From Agromyces cerinus subsp. cerinus (GTDB lineage: Bacteria; Actinomycetota; Actinomycetes; Actinomycetales; Microbacteriaceae): a stretch of 64,000 nt of DNA. A model generated the notes under the pieces. That model was not told where the DNA came from. It did no database searches and saw only the letters and a list, made by a program, of their open reading frames with translations. This document shows, piece after piece, positions 52,485-61,451 of this stretch. The translations under genes and the position numbers were made by a program. The DNA lies in contig NZ_FSRJ01000003.1 in the NCBI RefSeq assembly GCF_900142065.1, positions 434,001 to 498,000 of the forward strand. The letters are read 5' to 3'. Position 1 is the stretch's first letter. The number at the start of each line of letters is the position of its first letter.

Positions 52485-53333
52485 ATGGCGACCTTCACCG
52501 ATGCGCACGGGGTCCGGATCCACTACGAGTCGTGGCGGGTTCCCGACGCGACCGCGGTGATCCAGCTCGCGCACGGCGTCGGCGAGCACATCGGGCGGTA
52601 CGGCGAGCTGATCGAAGCGCTGAACGCGGCCGGCTACTCCGTCTGGGCCGACGACCATCGCGGCCACGGCCAGACCGGATTCGAGCACCACGGCGGCGAC
52701 CTCACCCGCATGGGCCGCCTCGGTCCCGGCGGGCTCCGGGCGACGATCGACGCGGTCGAGCAGTTCACCCGCGTCATCCGCGAAGCCGAAGGGCCGGAGC
52801 TGCCGCTCGTGCTGCTCGGCCACTCATGGGGCTCGCTCATGTCGCAGATCATCGTGAACCGCAGCGCCGAGAAGTACGACGGCGTCGTGCTCACCGGCAC
52901 GGCCTATCGCACGCTGTTCGACATGAACGGCGGCGACCTGAACGCCCGACACAAGCACCTCGGGCCGACCCCGGTCGAGTGGCTCAGCCGCGACCCCGAC
53001 GTCGCCGCCGCCTTCATGGCCGACCCGTATACGACCGACGTGCCGCTGCGGAAGCTCTTCGGCACGGTCGACGCGCTGCGTCTGCTCGGCCGGCCCGCTC
53101 GGGACCTGCCCGCCGAGCTGCCGCTGCTCATCATGGTCGGCTCCGACGACACGCTCGGCGGCGAGCAGAGCGCGGCGAAGCTCGCGAACGCCTACGTGCA
53201 CCGCTCGGGCCTCGTCGACGTCGAGCTCATCGTCTACGAGGGCGCCCGGCACGAGATCTTCAACGAGACGAACCGCGCCGAGGTGCGCGCCGACCTCATC
53301 GGCTGGCTCGACGAGCGCTTCGCGGTGGACTGA
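52485..53333 (+). CDS. alpha/beta hydrolase, monoacylglycerol lipase-like
   Basis: A 282-residue serine hydrolase with the nucleophile elbow LGHSWGSL, the acid in MVGSDDTLGG and the His in EGARHEIFNE. It matches the lysophospholipase/monoacylglycerol lipase (Hydrolase_4) branch. No Shine-Dalgarno is seen; CATGAT lies 6 nt before the ATG. It follows the isomerase gene by 80 bp but has its own start signals, so it is probably not part of the D-arabinan operon. Confidence 0.88.
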   Translation: MATFTDAHGVRIHYESWRVPDATAVIQLAHGVGEHIGRYGELIEALNAAGYSVWADDHRGHGQTGFEHHGGDLTRMGRLGPGGLRATIDAVEQFTRVIREAEGPELPLVLLGHSWGSLMSQIIVNRSAEKYDGVVLTGTAYRTLFDMNGGDLNARHKHLGPTPVEWLSRDPDVAAAFMADPYTTDVPLRKLFGTVDALRLLGRPARDLPAELPLLIMVGSDDTLGGEQSAAKLANAYVHRSGLVDVELIVYEGARHEIFNETNRAEVRADLIGWLDERFAVD

Positions 53334-53342
53334 GGCGCGTCG

Positions 53343-53705
53343 TCAGTCGAGCATCGCCCACACCACGCACAGCGCACCGGCCGCAGCGAGCACGACCCAT
53401 GACGGGTGTCGTGCACGGCTGAACACGAGCGGCAGCAGGCTCGCCGCGATGAGGCACCACCCGATCGCCGCGATCGCGGCATCCACGCCGGCATCGAACG
53501 CGAACAGCGCCAGCGCGATGGCGATGGCGAGGGCGAGCACCGACGTGACATGCCAGGCGAACCGCAGCGTCGCCACCGGGAACTCCGCTCCCGCCACTCG
53601 CGGCAGATCGTGATGCCGAGAGAGCGGCACGAGGATGAAGCGCTCACCGAGCAGCGAGTGGCCGATGGCGAGCACGAGCATGAGCACCGAGGCGATGACG
53701 AGCAT
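53343..53705 (-). CDS. small four-helix membrane protein, unknown function
   Basis: A 120-residue protein with four hydrophobic segments and a short polar loop (RFILVPLSRHHDLPRVAG) after the first. No family is recognised. TAGCCT lies 6 nt before the ATG and there is no Shine-Dalgarno sequence, so a leaderless mRNA is likely. Confidence 0.7.
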   Translation of the reverse strand: MLVIASVLMLVLAIGHSLLGERFILVPLSRHHDLPRVAGAEFPVATLRFAWHVTSVLALAIAIALALFAFDAGVDAAIAAIGWCLIAASLLPLVFSRARHPSWVVLAAAGALCVVWAMLD

Positions 53706-53746
53706 GCGGTCAGGCTATCGAGGAGCGGTCGGCCGGGACCCGTGGT

Positions 53747-54391
53747 TCAGATCGCCGCGCGTCCCGGAGGCACGTCGAAGCCGAGCAGCCTGATGCGCGG
53801 ATGGCTCGTGACCTGCGACTCCGTCGCCCACGGGTAGACGATCGTGGTGATGTTGCAGTTACCGAGCACCGGCAGCAGGTCGCGGTAGCCGTCGGGGTCC
53901 ATGCCGGCGAGATCGCAGAAGAGCAGCCTGATGAGCGTCGCGTGCGCCACGACGAGCACGCGCCCGTCGGGGAACTCCTCGACGAGCTCGTCGAAGACCG
54001 GCAGGGCGCGGGCGATGCCGTCGCGGCCGCGCTCGCCGCCGGGGAAGGGGTTCGACGCCGGGGCGCGGCAGAACGCCGACCACTCCTCGGGGAACCGCTC
54101 GGCGAGCTCGGTCGGGGTGAGCCCCTCGCCGTCGCCGAAGTCGATCTCCACGAGGCGGTCGTCGATGCGCAGTGCGAGGCCGGTCGTCTCGACGGATGGC
54201 GCGGCCGAACGCCGGGCCCGGCTGAGCGGCGAGGCGACGATCGCGTCGAGCTGCGCGTCGACGGCCCAGGCGCCGAGCGCGGCGGCCTGTCCGAGACCGT
54301 GCCGCGTCAGCGGGACATCCGAATTGCCCGCGTACCGGTGGTCGGCGTGCCAGGTCGTCTCGCCGTGGCGTGCCAGGTAGAACGTCGTCAT
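53747..54391 (-). CDS. histidine phosphatase (phosphoglycerate mutase-like)
   Basis: A 214-residue enzyme with the phosphohistidine motif ARHGET at residues ~7-12, the acid/base Glu in the VEIDFGDGEG region, and the second catalytic His in VVAHATLIRLL. It removes phosphate from small metabolites; substrate unknown. The start codon is preceded by AGGGGG and the gene is divergent from the lipoate ligase gene. Confidence 0.9.
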   Translation of the reverse strand: MTTFYLARHGETTWHADHRYAGNSDVPLTRHGLGQAAALGAWAVDAQLDAIVASPLSRARRSAAPSVETTGLALRIDDRLVEIDFGDGEGLTPTELAERFPEEWSAFCRAPASNPFPGGERGRDGIARALPVFDELVEEFPDGRVLVVAHATLIRLLFCDLAGMDPDGYRDLLPVLGNCNITTIVYPWATESQVTSHPRIRLLGFDVPPGRAAI

Positions 54392-54461
54392 CTCGGGCCC
54401 CCTGCCGTCCCCTCGATCGTAGGCTCCCGCATCCATGCCCGGCATCCGTAGGCTGTACCGC

Positions 54462-55511
54462 ATGCACGGTGAATACAAGGTGCCCGGTGGCAAGCTCGTG
54501 GTCGTCGATTTCGAGGTGCGCGACGGGGTGATCGTGAACCCGCGCGTCGCGGGCGACTTCTTCCTCGAACCCGACGAGGCGCTGGGCGACATCGACGCCG
54601 CGCTCACGGGGCTCTCCGCGGCATCCGATGCGAAGCAGATCGCCGCGGCGATCACCGCGGGCCTCCGGCACGACGCCGTCATGCTCGGCTTCTCGGCCGA
54701 AGCGATCGCGGTGGCCGTGCGACGGGCGATGACGGACGCCACGAGCTGGGCCGACTACGAGTGGGAGATCGTGCACGACGCGGCCGTGCCGCCGCGCACG
54801 CACCTCGCCCTCGACGAGGTGCTGGCGACCCGTGTGGGCGAGGGGCGCCGCAAGCCCACACTGCGCTTCTGGGAGTGGGACGAGTCGGCAGTCGTCATCG
54901 GCAGCTTCCAGTCGGTGAAGAACGAGGTCGACCCCGAAGGCGCCGAGAAGTACGGCTTCGACGTCGTGCGCCGCATCTCGGGCGGCGGCGCGATGATGAT
55001 GGAGCGCGGCAACGTCGTGACGTACTCGCTCTACGTGCCGGGCGAACTCGTGCAGGGCATGAGCTTCGCCGACTCCTACGCCTTCCTCGACGACTGGGTG
55101 CTCCAGGGCCTGCGTGCGATCGGCATCGAGGCGACCTACCAGCCGCTCAACGACATCGCGAGCCCGCTCGGCAAGATCGGCGGCGCCGCGCAGAAGCGAC
55201 TCGGCTCGGGGGGCGTGCTGCACCACGTCACGATGTCGTACGACCTCGACAACGAGAAGATGCTCGAGGTGCTGCGCATCGGCCGCGAGAAGATCAGCGA
55301 CAAGGGCATCGCGTCGGCCGCCAAGCGCGTCGATCCGCTGCGCTCGCAGACCGGGCTGTCGCGCGCGGCCGTCATCGAGAGCCTGAAGCAGACGTTCGCG
55401 ACGCTCTACGGAGCCACCCCCGGCACGGTGAGCGCCGACGAGCTCGCCGAGGCCGAGGCGCTCGTCGAGTCCAAGTTCTCGACGCGGGAGTGGCTGTACC
55501 GGGTTCCCTGA
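54462..55511 (+). CDS. lipoate-protein ligase with N-terminal accessory domain
   Basis: A 349-residue protein in two parts. Residues ~1-90 (GEYKVPGGKLVVVDFEVRDG..., SGDFFLEPDE-like) look like the accessory domain that normally forms the C-terminus of LplA. Residues ~105-340 form the BPL/LplA/LipB catalytic domain, with RRISGGGAM as the active-site loop and the conserved Lys in DIASPLGKIGGAAQK. It would attach lipoate or octanoate to E2/GcvH proteins. The domain order is the reverse of E. coli LplA. ATG 54462 is preferred because TAGGCT lies exactly 7 nt upstream; ATG 54435 is an in-frame alternative. Confidence 0.85.
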   Translation: MHGEYKVPGGKLVVVDFEVRDGVIVNPRVAGDFFLEPDEALGDIDAALTGLSAASDAKQIAAAITAGLRHDAVMLGFSAEAIAVAVRRAMTDATSWADYEWEIVHDAAVPPRTHLALDEVLATRVGEGRRKPTLRFWEWDESAVVIGSFQSVKNEVDPEGAEKYGFDVVRRISGGGAMMMERGNVVTYSLYVPGELVQGMSFADSYAFLDDWVLQGLRAIGIEATYQPLNDIASPLGKIGGAAQKRLGSGGVLHHVTMSYDLDNEKMLEVLRIGREKISDKGIASAAKRVDPLRSQTGLSRAAVIESLKQTFATLYGATPGTVSADELAEAEALVESKFSTREWLYRVP

Positions 55512-55573
55512 GCCCGCCGGGCACTGTCCACACCGTGCGAGGAAGGCTCAGCGATCCCCGTTAGACTCGCCGG

Positions 55574-55909
55574 GTGGAGTGGTGGATCTGGGTCGGCATC
55601 GCCGCGCTCGTCGTCGCCTTCGTGGCGCTCGCCGTGCGGCGCGGCTGGATCGACCTCTCAGACAAGACCAAGCGCGGCGGCGGTGGCGGCGGCGTCATGA
55701 TGATCGGCGACGAGGTCTTCGCGCCCCGCAAGCACGAGGCGCAGGTCGAGCTCGACCGGCAGAGCCGGCTCCCGGTTCCCGCGCCGATTCCGGGCGACGG
55801 CGACAAGGGCATCGCGTTCGACGACGACGGCACGGATGCCTCGCGGCCCGCGCCCGTCGGCGCCGATCGCTTCCGCGGCACGATCCGACTCGACGTCGAC
55901 CGCGACTGA
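55574..55909 (+). CDS. small single-pass membrane protein
   Basis: A 111-residue protein: one N-terminal membrane helix (WIWVGIAALVVAFVALAV), then a glycine run and a polar, acidic domain with a conserved-looking GDEVFAPRKHEAQVELDRQSRLP stretch. It resembles small actinobacterial membrane proteins of unknown function. GTG 55574 has TAGACT 6 nt upstream and no Shine-Dalgarno sequence. Confidence 0.7.
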   Translation: MEWWIWVGIAALVVAFVALAVRRGWIDLSDKTKRGGGGGGVMMIGDEVFAPRKHEAQVELDRQSRLPVPAPIPGDGDKGIAFDDDGTDASRPAPVGADRFRGTIRLDVDRD

Positions 55910-55932
55910 GTTTCCCGCCGCCGGTCGGGTCG

Positions 55933-55973
55933 ACCCGCGGGCCTCGATGCGCTTCGGTCGCTACTCGACCGGC
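55933..55973. repeat. REP-like element overlapping the TetR gene end
   Basis: The stretch with CCTCGATGCGCTTCGGTCGC followed by TACTCGACCGG resembles a palindromic repeat common between genes in Microbacteriaceae (CTCGATRCGCTTCGCTACTCGA type). It supplies the last codons and the stop of the TetR gene. Confidence 0.45.
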
Positions 55974-56575
55974 GAGAGAGCCGTCGGGCAGCCGAGTTCG
56001 GCGGCGACGGCGCGCATCGCGGCGGCGGCCTTCTCGACGGTCATGAGGGCGTTGCCGCCGACGATGTGCAGCCCGTAGGCGTCCTCGAGTGCGACGAAGG
56101 TCATCGCGAGATCGTCGTCCGAAAGCCCGGGGGAGAACGCCCCCGAGGTGCGCCCCGCCGCGATGATGCCCCGATACGTCTCGAGCTGGCGCAGGTAGAG
56201 CTTCTGCACGAGCTCGTCGTGCAGGGCCGAGTTGCCGGCGAGCACGTCGAACTCGTAGAGCAGGCTCATCAGCGCGTCGTCGGGGCCGCTCGGCAGGCCC
56301 GCGTCGATCGCCGCGGCGAGCTGCTCGCGCGGATCGGCGAGGCCGGCGATCGTGACGTCGCGTGCGTCGCAGAAGCGCTCGACGCCGGCGGCGTGCGCCT
56401 CGACGAGCAGGGCGTCGAGGTCTTCGTAGTAGTAGAGGATCGCGCCGCGGGTGAGGCCGGCCTGCGCCGCGACATCCGTCAGCGAGAGCGAGCGCAGCCC
56501 GTGGGTGCGTCCGGCCGCGTACGTCGCTTCGATCAGGGCCGCCCGTCGTGCTTCCTGGGTGCGGGGGCGTGCCAT
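55961..56575 (-). CDS. TetR family regulator of the APC permease-amidohydrolase operon
   Basis: A 204-residue regulator with an N-terminal HTH (LSLTDVAAQAGLTRGAILYYYEDLDALLVE). It is divergent from the permease gene at 56679 and two overlapping operators lie between. TAGTGT lies 7 nt before ATG 56575, with no Shine-Dalgarno sequence, so it is probably leaderless. Confidence 0.9.
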   Translation of the reverse strand: MARPRTQEARRAALIEATYAAGRTHGLRSLSLTDVAAQAGLTRGAILYYYEDLDALLVEAHAAGVERFCDARDVTIAGLADPREQLAAAIDAGLPSGPDDALMSLLYEFDVLAGNSALHDELVQKLYLRQLETYRGIIAAGRTSGAFSPGLSDDDLAMTFVALEDAYGLHIVGGNALMTVEKAAAAMRAVAAELGCPTALSPVE

Positions 56576-56609
56576 GTCGTTGACACTATCCGATCGGCGT
56601 GCAACACTG

Positions 56610-56636
56610 CTTGAGTTATTTGACTCAAGTGTCAAA
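56610..56636. promoter_or_regulatory. overlapping TetR operators
   Basis: CTTGAGT-TATTTG-ACTCAAG (56610-56629) and TTTGAC-TCAAGT-GTCAAA (56619-56636) are two perfect inverted repeats with equal 6-nt spacers that overlap by half. They lie between the TetR gene and the permease gene. Confidence 0.75.
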
Positions 56637-56678
56637 AAACCTGAACGCCCGGATCCCCCGACGAAGAGAGATCGAAGC

Positions 56679-58169
56679 ATGTCCAGCCCGAACCCCCCGA
56701 GCGGCACTGCCGCCCCGGCATCACCCACCCTCGACACGGCCGCGACGACGACGCACGGCGGTCAGCTCTCGCGCTCGCTCGGCGTCGGCGGCAACGTGCT
56801 CATCACCCTCTCGGGCATCTCGCCGGCCTCGAGCGTCTTCATCCTCGGCGGCGCGGCCCTCGCCGGCTACGGCACCGGCGTCTTCTGGGGCTTCGCCCTC
56901 GCCGGCGTGATCAGCATCCTCATCGCGTTCTGCTACGCCGAGCTCGCCTCGCGCCACCCGATCGCCGGCGGTGACTACTCCCTCGTCAGCCGGGTGCTCG
57001 GCCCGGCCTCCGGCGCAGCGGTGTTCTTCATCGGCATGGTGAGCCTGCCGCTCATCATCGCGATCTTCGCGCTCGGCGTGGCCGACTACCTGGGCTTCGC
57101 GCTCGCCGGTCTCGACCCGCTCGCGACCGCGCTCATCGTGATCGTGCTCGCGACCGTGACGGCGTGCTTCAACATCCGCACCAATGCGTGGGTCACCGGC
57201 GTGTTCCTCTTCATCGAGCTCGCGGCGCTCGCCCTGCTCGCCGTGCTCGGCCTCGTGCACATCGAACGACCGATCACCGACCTGTTCGACTCGCAGGCGC
57301 TCGATGCGGCCACCGGGGGGCTCGCGCCGCTCGGCATCGCCGGCCTCGTGCTCGCCGTGACCCAGGGCATCTTCTCGTACAACGGCTACGGCGGCGCGGT
57401 CTACTTCGCCGAGGAGACGAAGAACGCGAAGCGCGCCATCGCGCGAGCCGTGCTCTGGAGCGCCGTCATCACCGTGATCGCCGAACTCGTGCCGCTGACC
57501 GCCGTGCTGCTCGGCGCCGACTCGCTCGAGGAACTGTTCGGTGCCGGGCTGCCGGTCGAGAGCTTCCTCGCCTCCCGCGCCGGTGACACGGTGACCGTCG
57601 TCGTGCTCATCGCGATCGCACTCGCCATCATCAACGCCATCATCGCGATCGCCCTGCAATCGGGCCGGCTGCTCTTCGCCGCCGCCCGCGACCAGGCGAT
57701 GCCGGCCGCACTCGCACGGCCGCTCGGCCGGGTGTCGGCGCGCACCAGCATGCCGGTCGCCGCGACCATCGTGATGGGCGTCATCGCGCTGGCGGCGTGC
57801 TTCATCCCCTTCGACGTGCTGCTGAACGCCACCGGTTCGACCCTCGCCTTCAGCTACGGCTTCATCGCGCTCGCGGCGTTCGTCGTGCGCCGCTCGCCCG
57901 CTGCGCACGGCACGTACCGCATGCCGCTCTGGCCGGCGCCGCCCGTGCTCGCGCTCGTCGCGATCATCACGATCTTCGTGATCGGCATCCTCGACCCGGC
58001 GCAGTGGCTGAGTCTCACGATCGCGTTCGGCATCGTCGCCGCGGGCTACCTGTACTTCGTGCTGTACCTCCGGCACCGCCCGGGCGTGCTGCACCTGATC
58101 GATGCATCCGACGACCCCGACGACCTCGACGGCACTCCGGTCGCGGCGGGCGAAGGGCGCGGCGCATGA
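56679..58169 (+). CDS. APC family amino acid/amine permease
   Basis: A 496-residue transporter with 12 helices of the APC superfamily, with the GISPASSVFILGG start of helix 1 and the YFAEETKNAKRAIARA loop typical of the family. It probably imports an amine, amino acid or related amide. Its stop overlaps the amidohydrolase start (ATGA), so import and hydrolysis are coupled. Confidence 0.9.
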   Translation: MSSPNPPSGTAAPASPTLDTAATTTHGGQLSRSLGVGGNVLITLSGISPASSVFILGGAALAGYGTGVFWGFALAGVISILIAFCYAELASRHPIAGGDYSLVSRVLGPASGAAVFFIGMVSLPLIIAIFALGVADYLGFALAGLDPLATALIVIVLATVTACFNIRTNAWVTGVFLFIELAALALLAVLGLVHIERPITDLFDSQALDAATGGLAPLGIAGLVLAVTQGIFSYNGYGGAVYFAEETKNAKRAIARAVLWSAVITVIAELVPLTAVLLGADSLEELFGAGLPVESFLASRAGDTVTVVVLIAIALAIINAIIAIALQSGRLLFAAARDQAMPAALARPLGRVSARTSMPVAATIVMGVIALAACFIPFDVLLNATGSTLAFSYGFIALAAFVVRRSPAAHGTYRMPLWPAPPVLALVAIITIFVIGILDPAQWLSLTIAFGIVAAGYLYFVLYLRHRPGVLHLIDASDDPDDLDGTPVAAGEGRGA

Positions 58170-59869
58170 CCATCGACCTGCTCATCACCGGCGCGCGCGT
58201 GCGCACCTTCGACCCCGCGCAGCCCTGGGCCGATGCCGTTGGGGTCGAGGGCGACCGCATCGCCTACGTCGGCACCGCAGCGGATGCCCCGGCAGCGCGC
58301 CGAACGATCGACGCCACCGGGCGTCTCGTGACCCCCGGCATCATCGACAGCCACAATCACCTCCTGCTCGGCTTCGACGCCGACGCGGTCTCGCTCGAGG
58401 GTGCTCACGAGCTCGCCGAGGTGCGCCGGCGCATCTCCGAGTTCGCGGCGCGCCGCCCCGAGCTCGACTGGGTCTGCGCCGAGAACGCGGTGTACTCGAT
58501 CGTCGAGGGCCGGCGGCCGAGCGCGGCCGACCTCGACGGATTGACCGACCGGCCGGTGTTCGTCACGACGTACGACCAGCACTCCGTCTGGTTGAACCGC
58601 ACCGCGCTCCGCGTGCTCGGCATCGCCGACGGCGTCGACATCCCCTGGGGCCGACCCGAGCGCGACGCCCGCACCGGTGAGCCGACCGGCTGGGTGACCG
58701 ACTTCTACACGAGCGCCATGACCGAGGCCGGACTCGCGGCGCTGCAACGGGACATCCCGATGTACTCGCCGGAGCGCCGGTATCGCAAGCTGTGCGCGAG
58801 CATGCGCATGGCCACCTCGCTCGGCATCACGACCGTCGTCGAACCGCAGGTGCCGCTCGCCGAGCTCGGCCTCTTCACCCGCGCGAGCGGCGAGGGGCGC
58901 TTGAGTTCGCGGGTCATCGCGGCGCTCTTCCACCCGGTCGGAGCGGATGCCGCGTTCCGCGCGCAGCTCTGCGATGCGGTCGACTCGGCACCCGCTGACG
59001 ACCGTCTGCGGTTCGGGCCGGTCAAGCTCTACGCCGACGACGTGATCGAGCCGCACACCGCCCTGATGCTCGAGGACTACGCGAACCGGCCGGGGGTGCG
59101 CGGGCGCCCGAGCTACCCCGACCGTGAGCTGGTCGGCGTCATCGGCGAACTCGACCGGCTCGGGTTCCAGACCCACACGCATGCCACGGGCGACGGCGGC
59201 ATCCGGCTCGCCCTCGACGCGATCGAACACGCGGCGCGCAGCAACGGCACCCGCGACCGGCGCCACGGCATCGTGCACGTCGAGTGCCTGCATCCCGACG
59301 ATCTGCCGCGCTTCCGTGAACTCGGCGTGACGGCGGCGATGCAGCCGCGGCACTGCTCGCCCGACCTGGTGGCGGGCACATGGATGGAGAACGTCGGCGA
59401 AGAGCGGTGGGATCGTGCCTGGCGGTTCCGGAGCCTGCTCGAATCGGGCGCGACCGTCGCCTTCTCGAGCGACTGGCAGGTGGGCGAGATGGACCCTCTC
59501 GTCGGGCTCTACTCGGCGGCCACGCGGGCCGGTCTCGACGGCTCCGACGCCTGGACGAGCCCCGAGCGCGTCGGCATCGATCGCTCGCTCGAGGCGTACA
59601 CCGTGCACGGGGCTCGCGCGTGGCACCTCGAGCACGCGCTCGGCCGTATCGCGCCCGGCATGCTCGCCGACCTCGCCGTGTGGTCGGGCGACCTGACGGC
59701 CGCCGACGACGACCCGGCCGCCCTGCTCGACGAGCACGCCGAGCTCACGGTCGTCGGCGGGGAGCCGGTGTACTCTGCGGGCGGACTCGTCGAGGCGATC
59801 GGGCCCGCCGATCACGACCCGGTCGCCCTCGTCGGGGGCGCCCCGAACACGCAGGTGCACGACCACTGA
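58166..59869 (+). CDS. YtcJ-like amidohydrolase (Amidohydro_3)
   Basis: A 567-residue metal-dependent hydrolase. The first metal ligands are in DSHNHLLLG, further histidines in QTHTHATGDGG and VHVECLHPDD, and the catalytic Asp in AFSSDWQVGEMDP. Members hydrolyse N-acyl amino acids, formamides and related amides. Together with the permease it forms a TetR-controlled uptake and hydrolysis pair for an unknown amide. Confidence 0.9.
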   Translation: MTIDLLITGARVRTFDPAQPWADAVGVEGDRIAYVGTAADAPAARRTIDATGRLVTPGIIDSHNHLLLGFDADAVSLEGAHELAEVRRRISEFAARRPELDWVCAENAVYSIVEGRRPSAADLDGLTDRPVFVTTYDQHSVWLNRTALRVLGIADGVDIPWGRPERDARTGEPTGWVTDFYTSAMTEAGLAALQRDIPMYSPERRYRKLCASMRMATSLGITTVVEPQVPLAELGLFTRASGEGRLSSRVIAALFHPVGADAAFRAQLCDAVDSAPADDRLRFGPVKLYADDVIEPHTALMLEDYANRPGVRGRPSYPDRELVGVIGELDRLGFQTHTHATGDGGIRLALDAIEHAARSNGTRDRRHGIVHVECLHPDDLPRFRELGVTAAMQPRHCSPDLVAGTWMENVGEERWDRAWRFRSLLESGATVAFSSDWQVGEMDPLVGLYSAATRAGLDGSDAWTSPERVGIDRSLEAYTVHGARAWHLEHALGRIAPGMLADLAVWSGDLTAADDDPAALLDEHAELTVVGGEPVYSAGGLVEAIGPADHDPVALVGGAPNTQVHDH

Positions 59870-59957
59870 GCCCGGGCGGTGCGCCGCACTCGCGGCAGGG
59901 CACGACGCGGCCGCTCGGCCAGCGTCGTGCCCACGGTCGGACTGACAGACTGGACGG

Positions 59958-60866
59958 GTGCACAGCGACGAACCCGACCGCATCATCCATGCGGACAACC
60001 TCGCCGTGCTGCCGACCTTCCCCGACGGCCGGTTCACGCTCATCTACCTCGACCCGCCGTTCAACACGGGCCGGGCGCAGTCGCGGCAGTCGACCCGCCA
60101 CGTGCGCGTCGCGGAGTCGCCGACGGATGACGCTGCGCCCGAGCCGGGTTCCGTGAGCACCGTCGGAACCATCACCGGGTTCGCCGGCAAGCGCTACGAG
60201 CGCATCCGCGGCGACCTGCTGCGCTACGACGACCGCTTCGACGACTACTGGGGCTTCCTCGAACCGCGGCTCATGGAGGCGTGGCGGCTGCTCGCCGACG
60301 ACGGCACCCTCTACCTGCACCTCGACTACCGCGAGGCGCACTACGCCAAGGTGCTGCTCGATGCGCTCTTCGGGCGCGAGAGCTTTCTCAACGAACTGAT
60401 CTGGGCCTACGACTACGGCGCGAAGGCCAAGAGCCGGTGGCCGACGAAGCACGACACGATCCTCGTCTACGTGAAGAACCCGTCGGCCTACTGGTTCGAT
60501 TCGAGCGCCGTCGACCGCGAGCCGTACATGGCCCCGGGGCTCGTGACGCCCGAGAAGGCCGAGCTCGGCAAGCTGCCGACCGACGTGTGGTGGCACACGA
60601 TCGTCTCGCCGACCGGCCGTGAGAAGACGGGCTACCCGACGCAGAAGCCCGAGGGGATCCTCCGCCGCATCGTGCAGGCGTCGACGCGCGAGGGCGACTG
60701 GGTGCTCGACTTCTTCGCGGGGTCGGGCACGACCGGTGCCGTCGCCGCGACGCTCGGCCGCCGCTTCGTGCTCGTCGACGAGAACCCCGAGGCGATCGCC
60801 GTCATGAAGGGCCGGTTCACGGATGTCGCGGGGGTCGTGTTCGAGCAGGGGCCGACGGTGTCCTGA
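59958..60866 (+). CDS. DNA methyltransferase, N6-adenine/N4-cytosine type (orphan)
   Basis: A 302-residue beta-class methyltransferase. The catalytic motif IV DPPFNTG (about 33-39) comes first and the S-adenosylmethionine loop FFAGSGTTGA comes near the end, the beta-class order, with a target-recognition region between. No restriction enzyme gene is nearby, so it is probably a regulatory or protective orphan. GTG 59958 has CAGACT 6 nt upstream and no Shine-Dalgarno sequence. Confidence 0.87.
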   Translation: MHSDEPDRIIHADNLAVLPTFPDGRFTLIYLDPPFNTGRAQSRQSTRHVRVAESPTDDAAPEPGSVSTVGTITGFAGKRYERIRGDLLRYDDRFDDYWGFLEPRLMEAWRLLADDGTLYLHLDYREAHYAKVLLDALFGRESFLNELIWAYDYGAKAKSRWPTKHDTILVYVKNPSAYWFDSSAVDREPYMAPGLVTPEKAELGKLPTDVWWHTIVSPTGREKTGYPTQKPEGILRRIVQASTREGDWVLDFFAGSGTTGAVAATLGRRFVLVDENPEAIAVMKGRFTDVAGVVFEQGPTVS

Positions 60867-60890
60867 AGCGTCCGTCGGCGGCTCGGGCAA

Positions 60891-61451
60891 CTATCGCGCT
60901 CGCGGGAGGAAGCCCGCGGCCGCGAGCTCGCGCAGTTGCAGCACGCTCCAGGGGCTGACGAGGAACGGAGCGTCGGCCGCGGTACGAGCGAAGGCTGACG
61001 GATCGACCCATTGCCAGTCCATGACCTCGTCGGATGCCGGTGAGGGATCGCCCGACAGCTCGGCCACGTAGACCGGGCAGACCTCGTTCTCGACGATCCC
61101 GTCGGCGGCGGTCGCCCGGTAGCTGAAGTCGGGCAGCGCGAGCCGCAGCGATGTCGGTTCGATGCCGAGCTCGGTGCGCAGCCGACGGCGCACGGCGTCG
61201 TCGACGGCCTCGCCGGGCGCCGGGTGCCCGCAGGCCGTGTTGGTCCAGACCCCGGGCCACGTGCGCTTGTTGAGCGATCGGCGGGTCAGCAGCATCCGCC
61301 CGCGCGCATCGAAGCCGTAGCACGAGAAGGCGAGGTGCAGCGGGGTCTCGGTGGTGTGCACCTCGGCCTTGTCCATCGTGCCGATCGGGGCGCCGGCCGG
61401 GTCGAGGAGCACGACCTGTTCCGCCACCGTCACGGCGGCACCGCTGCTCAC
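60891..61451 (-). CDS. idi: isopentenyl diphosphate isomerase, type 1
   Basis: A 186-residue Nudix-like isomerase that interconverts IPP and DMAPP. The catalytic Cys lies in TNTACGHPAPGE and the Glu in ENEVCPVY; HLAFSCYGF and the LLTRRSLNKRTWPGVW segment are typical. GTG 61451 overlaps the stop of the upstream gene (GTGA), so it is translated together with an alkaline-phosphatase-superfamily enzyme and an EboE-like protein, which suggests a prenyl-lipid pathway. Confidence 0.92.
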   Translation of the reverse strand: MSSGAAVTVAEQVVLLDPAGAPIGTMDKAEVHTTETPLHLAFSCYGFDARGRMLLTRRSLNKRTWPGVWTNTACGHPAPGEAVDDAVRRRLRTELGIEPTSLRLALPDFSYRATAADGIVENEVCPVYVAELSGDPSPASDEVMDWQWVDPSAFARTAADAPFLVSPWSVLQLRELAAAGFLPRAR

